13,998 nt of DNA from Thermoproteota archaeon. Lineage in GTDB: Archaea; Thermoproteota; Thermoprotei; Thermoproteales; Thermocladiaceae. Position 1 is the stretch's first letter. Each line of letters starts with the position of its first letter. Shown here piece by piece: positions 1 to 7,337 of the stretch. The stretch is taken from the NCBI GenBank assembly GCA_013153895.1, contig JAADDN010000197.1, forward strand, positions 1 through 13,998, in the 5' to 3' direction. The notes under the pieces are model-generated. The model ran no database searches, was not told the DNA's origin, and saw only the letters and a list, made by a program, of their open reading frames with translations. The translations under genes and the position numbers were made by a program.

Positions 1-491
1 TGTCTCTCATAGCAAAGAATAGAGAAGTAGATGTTGAAGTCAGGAAGATTGAGATAGCAGCATCACGTAATGTTAAGATTGATAATGAAGTGCTAGAGTT
101 AATTAATAGATTAAGAAGATTTGACATAAGTATTGCATTAGCAACAAAACAGTGTAGAGAAGCTACATATATGATAATTGAGAACTCTAGAGCAGAGAAC
201 TTGTTTAATATAATAATGACTAGAGATGATTATCTATTCAAGAAAGATCAAGTGAGAAATATTATAACAAAGTTAGATGTAGATCCTAATAATGTCGTCA
301 TGATAGGTGATAGTATAGTAGACTATTATGCAGCCTGTAGAAACTATACGAGATTTATTGCTGTAACAGAGAGCATGTATAGGATGCAGATGTTCACTGA
401 GCTGAATGTTCCCTGTTTTCGAAGCTTGAAAATACTACTTAAAATACTACTAGATCTCTTAGAGAGAAATGTACATAGTGTTAACACATGA
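1..491 (+). CDS. HAD-superfamily hydrolase (phosphatase-like), 5' end outside window
   Basis: The frame is open from base 3 (codons begin at 3) to TGA at 489-491, so the gene starts before the window; the GTG at 90 is internal. About 162 residues are visible. They contain three of the four HAD motifs: motif II (IALATKQ, with its Thr), a Lys-containing motif III (LFKKDQ) and motif IV (VVMIGDSIVDYYAA, the GDxxxD acid pair). HAD enzymes hydrolyse phosphomonoesters through an aspartyl-phosphate; the nucleophile DxD of motif I should lie upstream and cannot be checked. The order and spacing resemble phosphoglycolate-phosphatase-type HADs, but the substrate cannot be inferred. The last 23 bases overlap the deacetylase-like gene in another frame, which suggests translational coupling. 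Confidence 0.75.
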   Translation, partial: SLIAKNREVDVEVRKIEIAASRNVKIDNEVLELINRLRRFDISIALATKQCREATYMIIENSRAENLFNIIMTRDDYLFKKDQVRNIITKLDVDPNNVVMIGDSIVDYYAACRNYTRFIAVTESMYRMQMFTELNVPCFRSLKILLKILLDLLERNVHSVNT

Positions 492-1227
492 TGTAGATTC
501 TGTAAAGAGACCTCTAAGACACGTATTAGCTAGATGGAGAAGATTCACTATAGGAGACTTGATAAGACATGTACTACATATTGATAATCTGTATAATAAT
601 TTTGAACAGCTTATTGCTATAGAAGATTCTGTAGGCTCAAGATCAACAATATTCGTACCAGTACAATTGTTTCCAATAGATGAGATAAAAGATAAGTTGA
701 AGAGAATGATTAAAGAAGGATGGGAAGTACAGCTACATTACGTGTATGAACCTGTACAACCTGAATCATTATTTAAAATACAGAAGAGATATCTAGAAGA
801 GGAACTTGATATAAAAGTACAGGGAGTACGAGTACATAATTTAATAATAAATGAGAACATATTAAAGATGTTTGAAAAAGAAGGTATAATATATGATTCA
901 ACATATAGAGCAGAGACATTAGGAACATTTTCACCAAGATATATCAAGAAGATAATTGAGCTCCCAGTAGGTGTAATGGATGCAGATCTCTTCGGAAGAT
1001 TGCACATGTCTGAGGAGAAGGCTTTAAGATACATATTTAGAAAGATAGAGGAAGCTAAAAAGAATGATGAGAAAACCTTTGTCATACTTTTTCATCAAGA
1101 AGCATTAAGAATGAGAGGTGGACGCATATATTCAATACTTGTTAAAGAGCTTTATGAGAGAGGATACGAGCTTGTGAGATGTATAGACATTGTTAACAGA
1201 GTGCTGAAGGGAGAAATAGAGGCATGA
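469..1227 (+). CDS. Polysaccharide deacetylase-like (NodB/CE4 fold) protein
   Basis: 252 residues from an ATG inside the 3' end of the upstream HAD gene (23-nt overlap), so probably one operon. Motif pattern of the polysaccharide-deacetylase TIM-like barrel: LTHDVDS at residues 5-11 (the HDxD form of motif 1, with Asp candidates for base and metal), VQLHYVYE at 87-94 (motif 2 His), GVRVHN at 119-124 (the region of the RxPxG motif 3), a LPVGVMDADL strand near 165, and VILFHQEALRMRG at 205-217 (C-terminal motif 5 His). No signal peptide or membrane segment is visible, so it is cytoplasmic. Family knowledge supports metal-dependent removal of N- or O-acyl groups from sugars, perhaps in making surface or N-linked glycans. 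The substrate is unknown and catalytic activity is inferred only from motifs. Confidence 0.7.
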   Translation: MYIVLTHDVDSVKRPLRHVLARWRRFTIGDLIRHVLHIDNLYNNFEQLIAIEDSVGSRSTIFVPVQLFPIDEIKDKLKRMIKEGWEVQLHYVYEPVQPESLFKIQKRYLEEELDIKVQGVRVHNLIINENILKMFEKEGIIYDSTYRAETLGTFSPRYIKKIIELPVGVMDADLFGRLHMSEEKALRYIFRKIEEAKKNDEKTFVILFHQEALRMRGGRIYSILVKELYERGYELVRCIDIVNRVLKGEIEA

Positions 1228-1244
1228 TGGGAATTTATAATCAT

Positions 1245-1355
1245 TGGTCGGGCCGCCGGGATTTGAACCCGGGACCTACGGGTCTCAACCAGCCGCGCTG
1301 TGCGAGCGGCGGCTGACTACAGCCCGCCGCTCTGACCAGGCTGAGCTACGGCCCG
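1245..1355 (-). tRNA. tRNA-Tyr (GTA) with 33-nt intron, CCA encoded
   Basis: On the minus strand the RNA runs from C1 (1355) to A73 (1248), with CCA encoded at 1247-1245. The acceptor stem is CGGGCCG paired with CGGCCCG; C1-G72 is the tyrosine identity pair of archaea and eukaryotes. The D stem is GCTC/GAGC. The anticodon stem is GCGGG/CCCGT around loop CTGTAG+A, with anticodon GTA. The T arm is CCGGG-TTCAAAT-CCCGG. A 33-nt intron (1284-1316) interrupts the gene after position 37. The spliced tRNA is 75 nt before CCA and every stem pairs. The nearly all-GC stems in an AT-rich genome fit a hyperthermophile. Confidence 0.97.
1284..1316 (-). other. tRNA-Tyr intron with bulge-helix-bulge splice structure
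   Basis: The intron lies between tRNA positions 37 and 38. Reading the minus strand, the 5' bulge is A36-G37 followed by intron T, then a 7-bp intron helix CAGCCGC/GCGGCTG with a 12-nt loop, then GTTG facing loop bases 32-35 (the 4-nt central helix), and the 3' bulge AG followed by A38. This is the exact geometry cut by the archaeal tRNA-splicing endonuclease. The central helix is weak: one U-U mismatch and two wobble pairs. Confidence 0.9.
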
Positions 1356-1385
1356 TCTGCTGTCCGAGTTCTCACTTTTTCAGTG

Positions 1386-1397
1386 AAGATTTTTAAG
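1386..1397 (-). promoter_or_regulatory. TATA box for tRNA-Tyr
   Basis: On the minus strand the sequence CTTAAAAATCTT is centred about 38 nt before C1 of the tRNA. With the archaeal TATA-to-start distance of about 26 nt, transcription would begin near 1367 and leave a leader of about 12 nt for RNase P to remove. It separates the tRNA from the sRNA upstream, so the tRNA can be expressed alone. Confidence 0.6.
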
Positions 1398-1410
1398 TCT
1401 TACTCTATGG

Positions 1411-1459
1411 TCAGTGACCCGGTTCTCTTCATTTATCTGCCAAGCACGACGTTCATCAT
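1411..1459 (-). ncRNA. Box C/D sRNA (2'-O-methylation guide), second of a tandem pair
   Basis: Minus strand, in order: box C ATGATGA (1459-1453), a 13-nt guide ACGTCGTGCTTGG, box D' CAGA (1439-1436, one mismatch to CTGA), spacer TAA, box C' ATGAAGA (1432-1426, one mismatch), an 11-nt guide GAACCGGGTCA and box D CTGA (1414-1411). This is the layout of an archaeal C/D guide RNA bound by L7Ae, Nop5 and fibrillarin. By the box D +5 rule, the D guide would direct methylation of the fifth base of UGACCCGGUUC; I cannot place that target. It follows the first sRNA after 27 nt with no clear TATA box of its own, so the two are probably co-transcribed. Confidence 0.78.
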
Positions 1460-1486
1460 TGTAAATTTAGGCTCATGATAGATATG

Positions 1487-1534
1487 TCAGCTCCGTAGCG
1501 TCATCACTTATTCAGGGGGCTCCTAAGTCATCAC
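1487..1534 (-). ncRNA. Box C/D sRNA, first of a tandem pair upstream of tRNA-Tyr
   Basis: All four boxes match consensus on the minus strand: C GTGATGA (1534-1528), 12-nt guide CTTAGGAGCCCC, D' CTGA (1515-1512), spacer ATAA, C' GTGATGA (1507-1501), 10-nt guide CGCTACGGAG, D CTGA (1490-1487). Two exact RTGATGA and two exact CTGA boxes at the right spacing are very unlikely by chance. Predicted target sequences are GGGGCUCCUAAG and CUCCGUAGCG, with the modified base fifth from the left in each; most archaeal targets are rRNA or tRNA, but I cannot assign these. The gene starts about 10 nt after the stop of the upstream minus-strand gene. Confidence 0.92.
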
Positions 1535-1543
1535 TTACTAACA

Positions 1544-2527
1544 TTACCTAACTAGCCTAGATATTAAGTCTAACGTCTTCAGGAGACTTGTTCTTGCATC
1601 TTGCTCGGAGACTCTTACTATGAATATGTTGTTCATGGTCTCTAATAGTTTAGGAATGTTCTCATTATCTTCATATAGTATTATCAGGATATCTCTATTA
1701 TATTTGTCCATTATCTTCTTTACGTCTTCTATATTTGATGTATCTACTATTGTTATTGATACGTTTCTGAGATTATCTTTTAACTGTATTCTCATGCTGT
1801 TATCCTTCAATTCTACTTTAGCTTGAGGCTGTATCTTATAAATAATCTTCTCCAGCTTCTCCAGTATTTCTCCTCTCTTTACAGGTTCTACTATCGTTCT
1901 ATCTTTCGATAATTTTATTAAATTTATTGTTGTCTCATCCTGAATGTAGAAGGGTAGTACTAGGTAAACATTGTACCCAAATGTACATATGTTACTTATG
2001 AGCATGTACTTCTCGAGCAATGTAAGATTCTGAATTGTATGAACATCTTTCACAAGCTCTCCCTCCCATATAGAGACAGAGCCACTCAATGTTTGATCAC
2101 TTATTACGTACTCTCTCTTTCTGACTCTATCTAACACTGTTACTATGATGTCCTTCCATGGGTCAGGTACGAGCCATGGTCTTATGCAGTGTAGTCCAAC
2201 ATCTCTTATTAGATCTAGAAACTCTTGTTCGAAGGTTTCTATGAATATGTTTCTATACTCATGTTTTCTTAGTCGTGGATTTTCTATGAATATTCTTATC
2301 AATATATCGTATACTCTTTCTAGAATCTTTCCTGTACTTTCTTCAAAGTGTCTATAAAATACTTGCTTCATTAACATGCTATCAAGCTCAGACTCGATGT
2401 TACTGCTCTCAATATCGTATGTTAGTGCTATGAATCTTATCTGTAGTAGTGCTAGGTAGAGACCGTACAGCTCTGCTGGGGTGAGGTTCTCCTTTTTCAA
2501 TTTCTCTACTATCTCCTTTTCTCTCAT
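1544..2527 (-). CDS. Protein of unknown function, 327 aa
   Basis: I do not recognise this family. ATG at 2527, TAA at 1546-1544. The N-terminal 120 residues are mostly helical and charged (MREKEIVEKLKKENLTPAEL, then a leucine-rich stretch). The centre has GLHCIRPWLVPDPWKDIIVTV near 113-133, rich in aromatics, then SVSIWEGELVKD. The C-terminal third (from about 245) alternates hydrophobic strands and helices (VSITIVDTSNIEDVKKIMD, ILIILYEDN, IFIVRVSE), suggesting an alpha/beta Rossmann-like or nuclease-like fold; no P-loop, Zn ribbon, signal or membrane segment is seen. It diverges from the coiled-coil gene at 2581 over a shared TATA box and appears leaderless. Two C/D sRNAs and tRNA-Tyr follow on the same strand. 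A PD-(D/E)XK-like or ATPase-accessory role would be guesswork. Confidence 0.8.
   Translation of the reverse strand: MREKEIVEKLKKENLTPAELYGLYLALLQIRFIALTYDIESSNIESELDSMLMKQVFYRHFEESTGKILERVYDILIRIFIENPRLRKHEYRNIFIETFEQEFLDLIRDVGLHCIRPWLVPDPWKDIIVTVLDRVRKREYVISDQTLSGSVSIWEGELVKDVHTIQNLTLLEKYMLISNICTFGYNVYLVLPFYIQDETTINLIKLSKDRTIVEPVKRGEILEKLEKIIYKIQPQAKVELKDNSMRIQLKDNLRNVSITIVDTSNIEDVKKIMDKYNRDILIILYEDNENIPKLLETMNNIFIVRVSEQDARTSLLKTLDLISRLVR
1561..1568 (-). promoter_or_regulatory. Possible TATA box for the tandem C/D sRNAs, inside a coding 3' end
   Basis: Minus-strand CTTAATAT lies inside the last codons of the 1544-2527 gene. Its centre is about 26 nt before 1538, which would put the RNA start four bases before box C of the first sRNA. 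Processing from the upstream mRNA is the alternative. Confidence 0.4.
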
Positions 2528-2550
2528 TTTCTCAATTCGTACGATCGGTA

Positions 2551-2558
2551 TATTAATA
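2551..2558. promoter_or_regulatory. Palindromic bidirectional TATA box
   Basis: The perfect palindrome TATTAATA is centred about 27 nt from the ATG at 2527 (-) and about 27 nt from the ATG at 2581 (+). It is the only TATA-like element in the 53-base gap, so one TBP site could drive two leaderless mRNAs in opposite directions. Confidence 0.6.
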
Positions 2559-2580
2559 CAGTTTCTTCTATATGTAATTG

Positions 2581-3009
2581 ATGAGTGCGGACTTAGATAT
2601 AATGATATTTAGAAGCATCAGTGAGCTAGTTAAGTACCTTGATGATAAGATTAGTGAGATAGAGAGAAAGCTTGAAGATATATCAAAGATGCTTGAATCT
2701 GTTAAAGATAGAAAAAGCAAGTATGAGAGAATTAAGAAGCTTGTTGAAGAGATCTCTGGAGAAGCTAGTGCTACACTATCAACAACAATCTATATATCAG
2801 GTCTCAGAGTTATAATAGATCCTAAACCTGTAGATGAGTATGAGGTTCTAGAGTCAGTGTATAAAGCATTATCAGATAAGTTGAATGTTCTCAAGAGAAT
2901 TAGAGATGTTGTTGATACATATTTAGGAAAGTATTTAAATGAGGAGGGAATCAACATAATAGTTGAGTTTCGTGCAGATGTGCCTATCAAGATAATGCTT
3001 AAGATGTAA
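2581..3009 (+). CDS. Small coiled-coil protein of unknown function, 142 aa
   Basis: I do not recognise this family. A TTG at 2578 immediately precedes the ATG at 2581; I chose ATG because it fits leaderless initiation from the TATA box at 2551-2558. Residues about 12-58 form a heptad-rich, charged helix (LVKYLDDKISEIERKLEDIS, MLESVKDRKSKYERIKKL), so a coiled coil is likely. It is followed by a beta-rich segment (TTIYISGLRVIIDPKP), a second helical stretch (VLESVYKALSDKLNVLKRI) and a final strand (INIIVEFRADVPIKIMLKM). There is no signal peptide. This helix-strand-helix-strand plan suggests an oligomeric scaffold or an adaptor. It shares a promoter with the 327-aa unknown gene, so the two may act together. 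Confidence 0.8.
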   Translation: MSADLDIMIFRSISELVKYLDDKISEIERKLEDISKMLESVKDRKSKYERIKKLVEEISGEASATLSTTIYISGLRVIIDPKPVDEYEVLESVYKALSDKLNVLKRIRDVVDTYLGKYLNEEGINIIVEFRADVPIKIMLKM

Positions 3010-3032
3010 CTGAAGTCAAGTTCTAGGTATTT

Positions 3033-3040
3033 CTTATAAG
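3033..3040 (+). promoter_or_regulatory. TATA box of the transporter-BtpA operon
   Basis: Palindromic CTTATAAG is centred about 30 nt before the ATG at 3067, in an otherwise featureless 57-base gap, giving a leaderless or near-leaderless mRNA. Confidence 0.5.
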
Positions 3041-3066
3041 GTAGTTAGAAGCTAACTCTCAGCTGA

Positions 3067-4146
3067 ATGCTTCAAGTCTCGACCATAGTGCTCATCATAT
3101 TACTAGTCCTCATTCTTGCTCTTCCTGCAACAGTTAGAAAGATTGAAGAAAATCTTGAGATCTTTCTCTTCGCTATGGCCATCATTGCAGGTCTTGCAAC
3201 AGGTAAGATATTTGATGTAGATGTATGGATTGAGGCTCTCAGAGATCCTGTGATGATTCATGGTGTTCCTATAGGTATAGTTCAGGTAGTACTCATATTT
3301 GGATTAATAGCGTACTATATTAGAGGTAGAATAGAGAGATTTGCTGAGAGGATAATGAACATGAAGCATAGTCACATAATTCTAGGACTATTAACGTTAG
3401 CTCTTGGATTATGCTCAAGCTTGATATCTGTAATAGTTGCTGCAGTTATCTTAGCAGAGATCGTTAGAGCATTAAAAGTTGATAGAAAGTCTAAGGTCCT
3501 GTATAGTATATATTCCTGTTTTGCACTTGGTATAGGAGCAGTACTGACACCTGTTGGTGAGCCACTCTCAACGATACTTGTATCTAAGTTGAAGGAGGCT
3601 CACTACTATACTGGTCCTGGATTTCTTTTTGAGGTTTTTGCACCAATAGTGATACCTCTAGTCATACTTTTCAGTATTCTAGCTGCCTTAAGTGTTCATC
3701 CATCTAAGCTTAGAAAAGTCCCTCAAGAAACGTATGTGGTAGAGGAGGAGAAGCTTAGAGATATCTTCATTAGAGCTGGAAAGATCTACCTATTTATAAT
3801 GGCTCTAGTAATACTTGGAGCAAGCTATAGTATACTAGTGAAACTCTACTTCTCTAAGCTTAGTCCAGACGAGTTCTACTTTCTCGGAATAATGTCTGCT
3901 GTTGTTGATAATGCTACTCTAGTAGCTGCTCTTGTATCTCCTGCACTCTCTCTAAAAGATATAATATTTTTCGTAACATCAACACTCATATCTGGTGGAT
4001 TTCTAGTTCCTGGAAATATTCCTAACATAATTGTAGCTTCAAGAATAAAGATAAGGTTCGTAGAGTGGGCTAAGTATGGTCTCATGGTTGGCGTTCCTGT
4101 GCTTATTGCGGTATATATTTTACTAGTTCTAGCACATATAATGTGA
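3067..4146 (+). CDS. DUF1646-like polytopic ion transporter
   Basis: 359 residues with about ten hydrophobic segments and almost no soluble part, so an integral membrane protein. Signature segments are GIGAVLTPVGEPLSTI (about 155-170), VVDNATLVAALV (279-290) and SGGFLVPGNIPNIIVAS (309-325). The two re-entrant-like motifs with GEPLST and GNIPN are arranged as in the ion-transporter (IT) superfamily that includes NhaD/ArsB-type carriers; I think the closest family is DUF1646, described as putative cation or anion transporters. The transported ion is unknown. A charged loop near 212-232 probably faces the cytoplasm. The stop codon overlaps the next gene by four bases (GTGA), so transporter and BtpA-like protein are translated from one message. 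Confidence 0.75.
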   Translation: MLQVSTIVLIILLVLILALPATVRKIEENLEIFLFAMAIIAGLATGKIFDVDVWIEALRDPVMIHGVPIGIVQVVLIFGLIAYYIRGRIERFAERIMNMKHSHIILGLLTLALGLCSSLISVIVAAVILAEIVRALKVDRKSKVLYSIYSCFALGIGAVLTPVGEPLSTILVSKLKEAHYYTGPGFLFEVFAPIVIPLVILFSILAALSVHPSKLRKVPQETYVVEEEKLRDIFIRAGKIYLFIMALVILGASYSILVKLYFSKLSPDEFYFLGIMSAVVDNATLVAALVSPALSLKDIIFFVTSTLISGGFLVPGNIPNIIVASRIKIRFVEWAKYGLMVGVPVLIAVYILLVLAHIM

Positions 4147-4925
4147 GGATGCTTAGAGAGCTAGCTGAGAGAAAGAGGATACTGATATGTGTGATACATC
4201 TACCACCTTTACCAGGATCAGCAAAATATGGAGGAGATCTAGAAGATGTAATAAATTTTGCTGTTGAGTGTGCAAGAAGGGCAGAGAAGGGAGGAGCAGA
4301 TGGAGTGATAGTAGAGAACTTCAATGATAATCCTTTCCTCAAGAAACCTGACATAACCACCATAATAGCCATGTCAGTCATAGTTAGAGAGGTCGTTAGA
4401 AGTGTAAGTATCTATGTTGGAGTAAACATACTTAGGAATGCATGTAGAGAAGCAGTATATGTAGCATCTATATGTGGAGCATCATTCATAAGATGTAACG
4501 CTTACTGTCAGCCTATAGTATGTCCTGAAGGAATAATAGAGCCAGAAGCCGCACACGTATGGAGAGCGATGAGAGAGATCGGTAAGAGAGTAGAGGTTCT
4601 AGCAGACATAAATGTTAAGCATGCTACATCACTATACAATCCATCTATTGAAGATCTTGTGAGAGACTGTGTTGAGAGATGTTTAGCAGATTTCATAGTA
4701 GTAACAGGATCTAGAACAGGTCAAGCACCAGATCCAGGAGAGGTCTGTCAGATAAGTAAGATAGCTAACGTTCCTGTGCTAGTTGGATCTGGAGTTAATC
4801 CTTCAAACATTAGCTTATATAAGTGTGCTAGAGGAATCATAGTTGGAACATACATCAAAGATGAGAAAGGCATGATAGATCAAGGAAGAGTTGAAAGAAT
4901 TAGGAGAGAGCTAGACATGCTATAA
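4143..4925 (+). CDS. BtpA/SgcQ-family TIM-barrel protein
   Basis: 260 residues; GTG at 4143 overlaps the upstream stop, and an ATG two codons later (4149) is the alternative start. The N-terminal strand and loop VIHLPPLPGS (17-26), then GGADGVIVENFNDNPF (50-65), VNILRN, SFIRCNAY, VLADINVKHA, FIVVTGSRTG and VLVGSGVNPSN are characteristic of the BtpA family, a phosphate-binding-type TIM barrel. Cyanobacterial BtpA helps photosystem I accumulate; archaeal members have no photosystem and no agreed function, and relatives are annotated as nucleoside- or sugar-related enzymes. It is unusually Cys-rich for a cytosolic barrel (about ten Cys). Co-translation with a membrane transporter is the only contextual clue. 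Confidence 0.88.
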   Translation: MRMLRELAERKRILICVIHLPPLPGSAKYGGDLEDVINFAVECARRAEKGGADGVIVENFNDNPFLKKPDITTIIAMSVIVREVVRSVSIYVGVNILRNACREAVYVASICGASFIRCNAYCQPIVCPEGIIEPEAAHVWRAMREIGKRVEVLADINVKHATSLYNPSIEDLVRDCVERCLADFIVVTGSRTGQAPDPGEVCQISKIANVPVLVGSGVNPSNISLYKCARGIIVGTYIKDEKGMIDQGRVERIRRELDML

Positions 4926-4926
4926 G

Positions 4927-4936
4927 CTTTAATATT
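4927..4936 (+). promoter_or_regulatory. TATA box of the CobN-like gene
   Basis: CTTTAATATT is centred about 25 nt before the GTG at 4956, giving a leaderless start. It begins two bases after the BtpA stop codon, so the chelatase-like gene has its own promoter. Confidence 0.5.
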
Positions 4937-4955
4937 ATTTAACACTGTTAAAGGT

Positions 4956-7337
4956 GTGAAAATCTGTCTAATAATAGGCTACGGTGGAAGATGTATTGAC
5001 TCAATTAAGAGAGCTATAAACTCTGTGAGAGAGTTTCTCAATAATGTTGATGTTCACGCGTTTCTGATAGGTGAAGTTGAGAGTGAGAGTGCGTTAAGTA
5101 TTGTAGAGAAATGTGATGTAGTATTTATACATTCATATACTATTCCTAAGAAGCTTGAGAAGGTTCTTGAAAATATTAGAGATAGATCTCTAATAATTTC
5201 AATAGATCCATTAACAATATCGTTATCAAATGTTGACTTAGAGATTGTGAGAAAAGCTAAAGAGTACTATACTAGGGGAGGAGAAGAGAACTATAAGAGA
5301 CTCATAATGTTCTTAGCAAGTCTGAGAATAAGGGATGTTCCTGTTCCTGAACCTGTTGATGTTCCTTGGCATGGCATCTATCATCCCGATCTAGGAGTTT
5401 TCGTAAACTTAAGAGATTACTTGAACACTTACAAGTTCAGCAATAGACCACTAGTTGGACTTCTCTTCTATAGGTCTCACTGGGTTAATGGTGATCTAGA
5501 TACTGTGAATAGCTTAGTTAGAGAGCTTGAGAATAATGATCTAGGTGTGATACCCGTATTCACTCATGGTCATCGTGATCCACTTCTAGATACTCCATCA
5601 AAAGCTGACTCATGTAGAGAGTTCTTCATTCTCGATTCTAAATGTATTATAGAGTTTCTAATAGATTTCACGAGCTTCTTCTTTGCTAACAGACCTCTAG
5701 TACCTGACAGATTCAATGTTGAGAGTGAGGAGTTGAATATATTGAAGATACTGAACGTACCTGTCATGAGACCTGTCCTAATGTGGTTTAGAAGTGTTGA
5801 AGAATGGTTAAATTCTCCTCAAGGTGTTGACTATCTGACACAGGTATATCAAGTTATTATGCCTGAGGTTGATGGACTTATAGAGCCTATAGTTGTTGCT
5901 GGATCTAAGAGAGGATCTTACGGAGAGATTAAGGGTTTTGAGACTGTTAGAGAACATGTATCATATATTGCTAAGAGGGTTAAAAGGTGGGTAGAGTTGC
6001 GTAGAAAAGATCCATCTAACCGTAAGATAGCTATAGTTCTTCATAATGCACCATGTAAAGGTCTAGAAGCTAACATAGCTGTCGGTCTTGGACTTGACGT
6101 TCTTGAGAGTGTTGTGAGAGTTCTAAAGAGATTGAGAGAGTTAGGGTACAAGGTTGAGAATGTTCCAGAAGATGGTAAGGAGCTTGCGAAGATGTTTCTT
6201 GAACGTAGAGCTATAAGTGAGTTCAGGTGGACCTCTGTTAGAGATATAGTAGAGAGAGGTGGTGCTTTAGATATGGTTGATCTAGAAACTTACTTATCAT
6301 GGTTTGAAGAGCTTCCTGAGCCTGTTAAGAAGAGGATGATAGATGTGTGGGGTGATCCTCGTGATATAGTTAATAATCCTAAGCATCCTCTAGCTGGAGC
6401 AGTATATGAGGGAAAATTTGTGATTCCTGGCTTAAGGTTTGGTAATGTTATCGTTCTTCTGCAACCTAAGTTTGGATGTGCAGGTACGAGGTGTGATGGT
6501 AGAGTCTGTAAAATACTTCACGATCCTACTATACCTCCTCCACATCAGTGGCTTGCAGTATATAGATGGATAAGTAGGATCTTTAAGGCAGATCTCATAA
6601 TTCACTTTGGAACTCATGGGTATCTAGAGTTTAGACCAGGCAAGGGTGTTGGACTATCCTGGATGTGCTGGCCTGAGATAAGCATTGATGATTTACCTCA
6701 CCTATATGTGTACGTTGTTACTAACCCTATGGAGGGCGTGATCGCTAAGCGTAGAGGCTATGCTACTATTATAGATCATGTTTATCCTCCAATGTCTATA
6801 CCAGACGTTTTTGAAGAAATTGAAAGTCTTCTATCTGAGTACTCTAAAGCTAAGGCTCTGGGAGACCACTCTAGAGCTAAGGTGATTCTAGACAAGATCT
6901 TGGAGAAAGCTAGAGAGGCAAATATCGAGGTTCACGGTGAGCGTGAGGATGAGGTTGTAGAGTCTATTCATAAGGTTTTGGAGATGGTTAGGAGTACTCA
7001 AGTTAATATGGGATTACACATATTTGGTTGCAGGTACGATGTTGATAGAGCAGTAGAGTATGCTGTGACGGTTCTACATAAGGATACTATGAATCATAGA
7101 TCGATAATAAGGCTCATACTTGAGATGCTTGGAGTAGATTATGATGAAGCTAGATCAAGAGTATTCTATATTCCAGAGCTCAATATGTCTAGTGTAGAGG
7201 TTCTAAAGAAGGCTAGGGAGGTAGCTGTGAGAGCTCTGAGGAGGCTTGCCTTGATGAGAGATGTGTCTGATGAGGATGTGGTTAAGGTTGTTGTTGAGTG
7301 TGTTAGAGAGGTGTTTGGAGTTAACATAGCTGTGTAG
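4956..7337 (+). CDS. cobN: CobN/BchH-type chelatase large subunit, C-terminal part absent
   Basis: 793 residues from a GTG placed by the TATA box. CobN-family landmarks are clear: GVIPVFTHG (197-205), IVLHNAPCKGLEANIAVGLG (360-379), GKFVIPGLRFGNVIVLLQP (486-504), CAGTRCDG (508-515) and the metal/porphyrin-site segment LIIHFGTHGYLEFRPGKGVG (548-567), then VNMGLHIFG near 680-690. CobN inserts cobalt into hydrogenobyrinic diamide with ATP and CobS/CobT; the paralogue BchH does the Mg equivalent. Full-length members have about 1100-1400 residues. Here the reading frame ends shortly after the GLHIFG region and the remaining third, which carries more conserved motifs, is not found in any frame before secY. 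It is either a split CobN with its second half elsewhere, or an N-terminal-only paralogue. No other cobalamin gene is present in the window. Confidence 0.85.
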   Translation: MKICLIIGYGGRCIDSIKRAINSVREFLNNVDVHAFLIGEVESESALSIVEKCDVVFIHSYTIPKKLEKVLENIRDRSLIISIDPLTISLSNVDLEIVRKAKEYYTRGGEENYKRLIMFLASLRIRDVPVPEPVDVPWHGIYHPDLGVFVNLRDYLNTYKFSNRPLVGLLFYRSHWVNGDLDTVNSLVRELENNDLGVIPVFTHGHRDPLLDTPSKADSCREFFILDSKCIIEFLIDFTSFFFANRPLVPDRFNVESEELNILKILNVPVMRPVLMWFRSVEEWLNSPQGVDYLTQVYQVIMPEVDGLIEPIVVAGSKRGSYGEIKGFETVREHVSYIAKRVKRWVELRRKDPSNRKIAIVLHNAPCKGLEANIAVGLGLDVLESVVRVLKRLRELGYKVENVPEDGKELAKMFLERRAISEFRWTSVRDIVERGGALDMVDLETYLSWFEELPEPVKKRMIDVWGDPRDIVNNPKHPLAGAVYEGKFVIPGLRFGNVIVLLQPKFGCAGTRCDGRVCKILHDPTIPPPHQWLAVYRWISRIFKADLIIHFGTHGYLEFRPGKGVGLSWMCWPEISIDDLPHLYVYVVTNPMEGVIAKRRGYATIIDHVYPPMSIPDVFEEIESLLSEYSKAKALGDHSRAKVILDKILEKAREANIEVHGEREDEVVESIHKVLEMVRSTQVNMGLHIFGCRYDVDRAVEYAVTVLHKDTMNHRSIIRLILEMLGVDYDEARSRVFYIPELNMSSVEVLKKAREVAVRALRRLALMRDVSDEDVVKVVVECVREVFGVNIAV

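Noticed and set aside
1356..1385. D'/C'-like CTGA-GTGAGAA on the minus strand just before tRNA-Tyr
   Set aside because: No box C lies upstream at guide distance and no box D follows. It is also a small 5-bp hairpin, probably chance.
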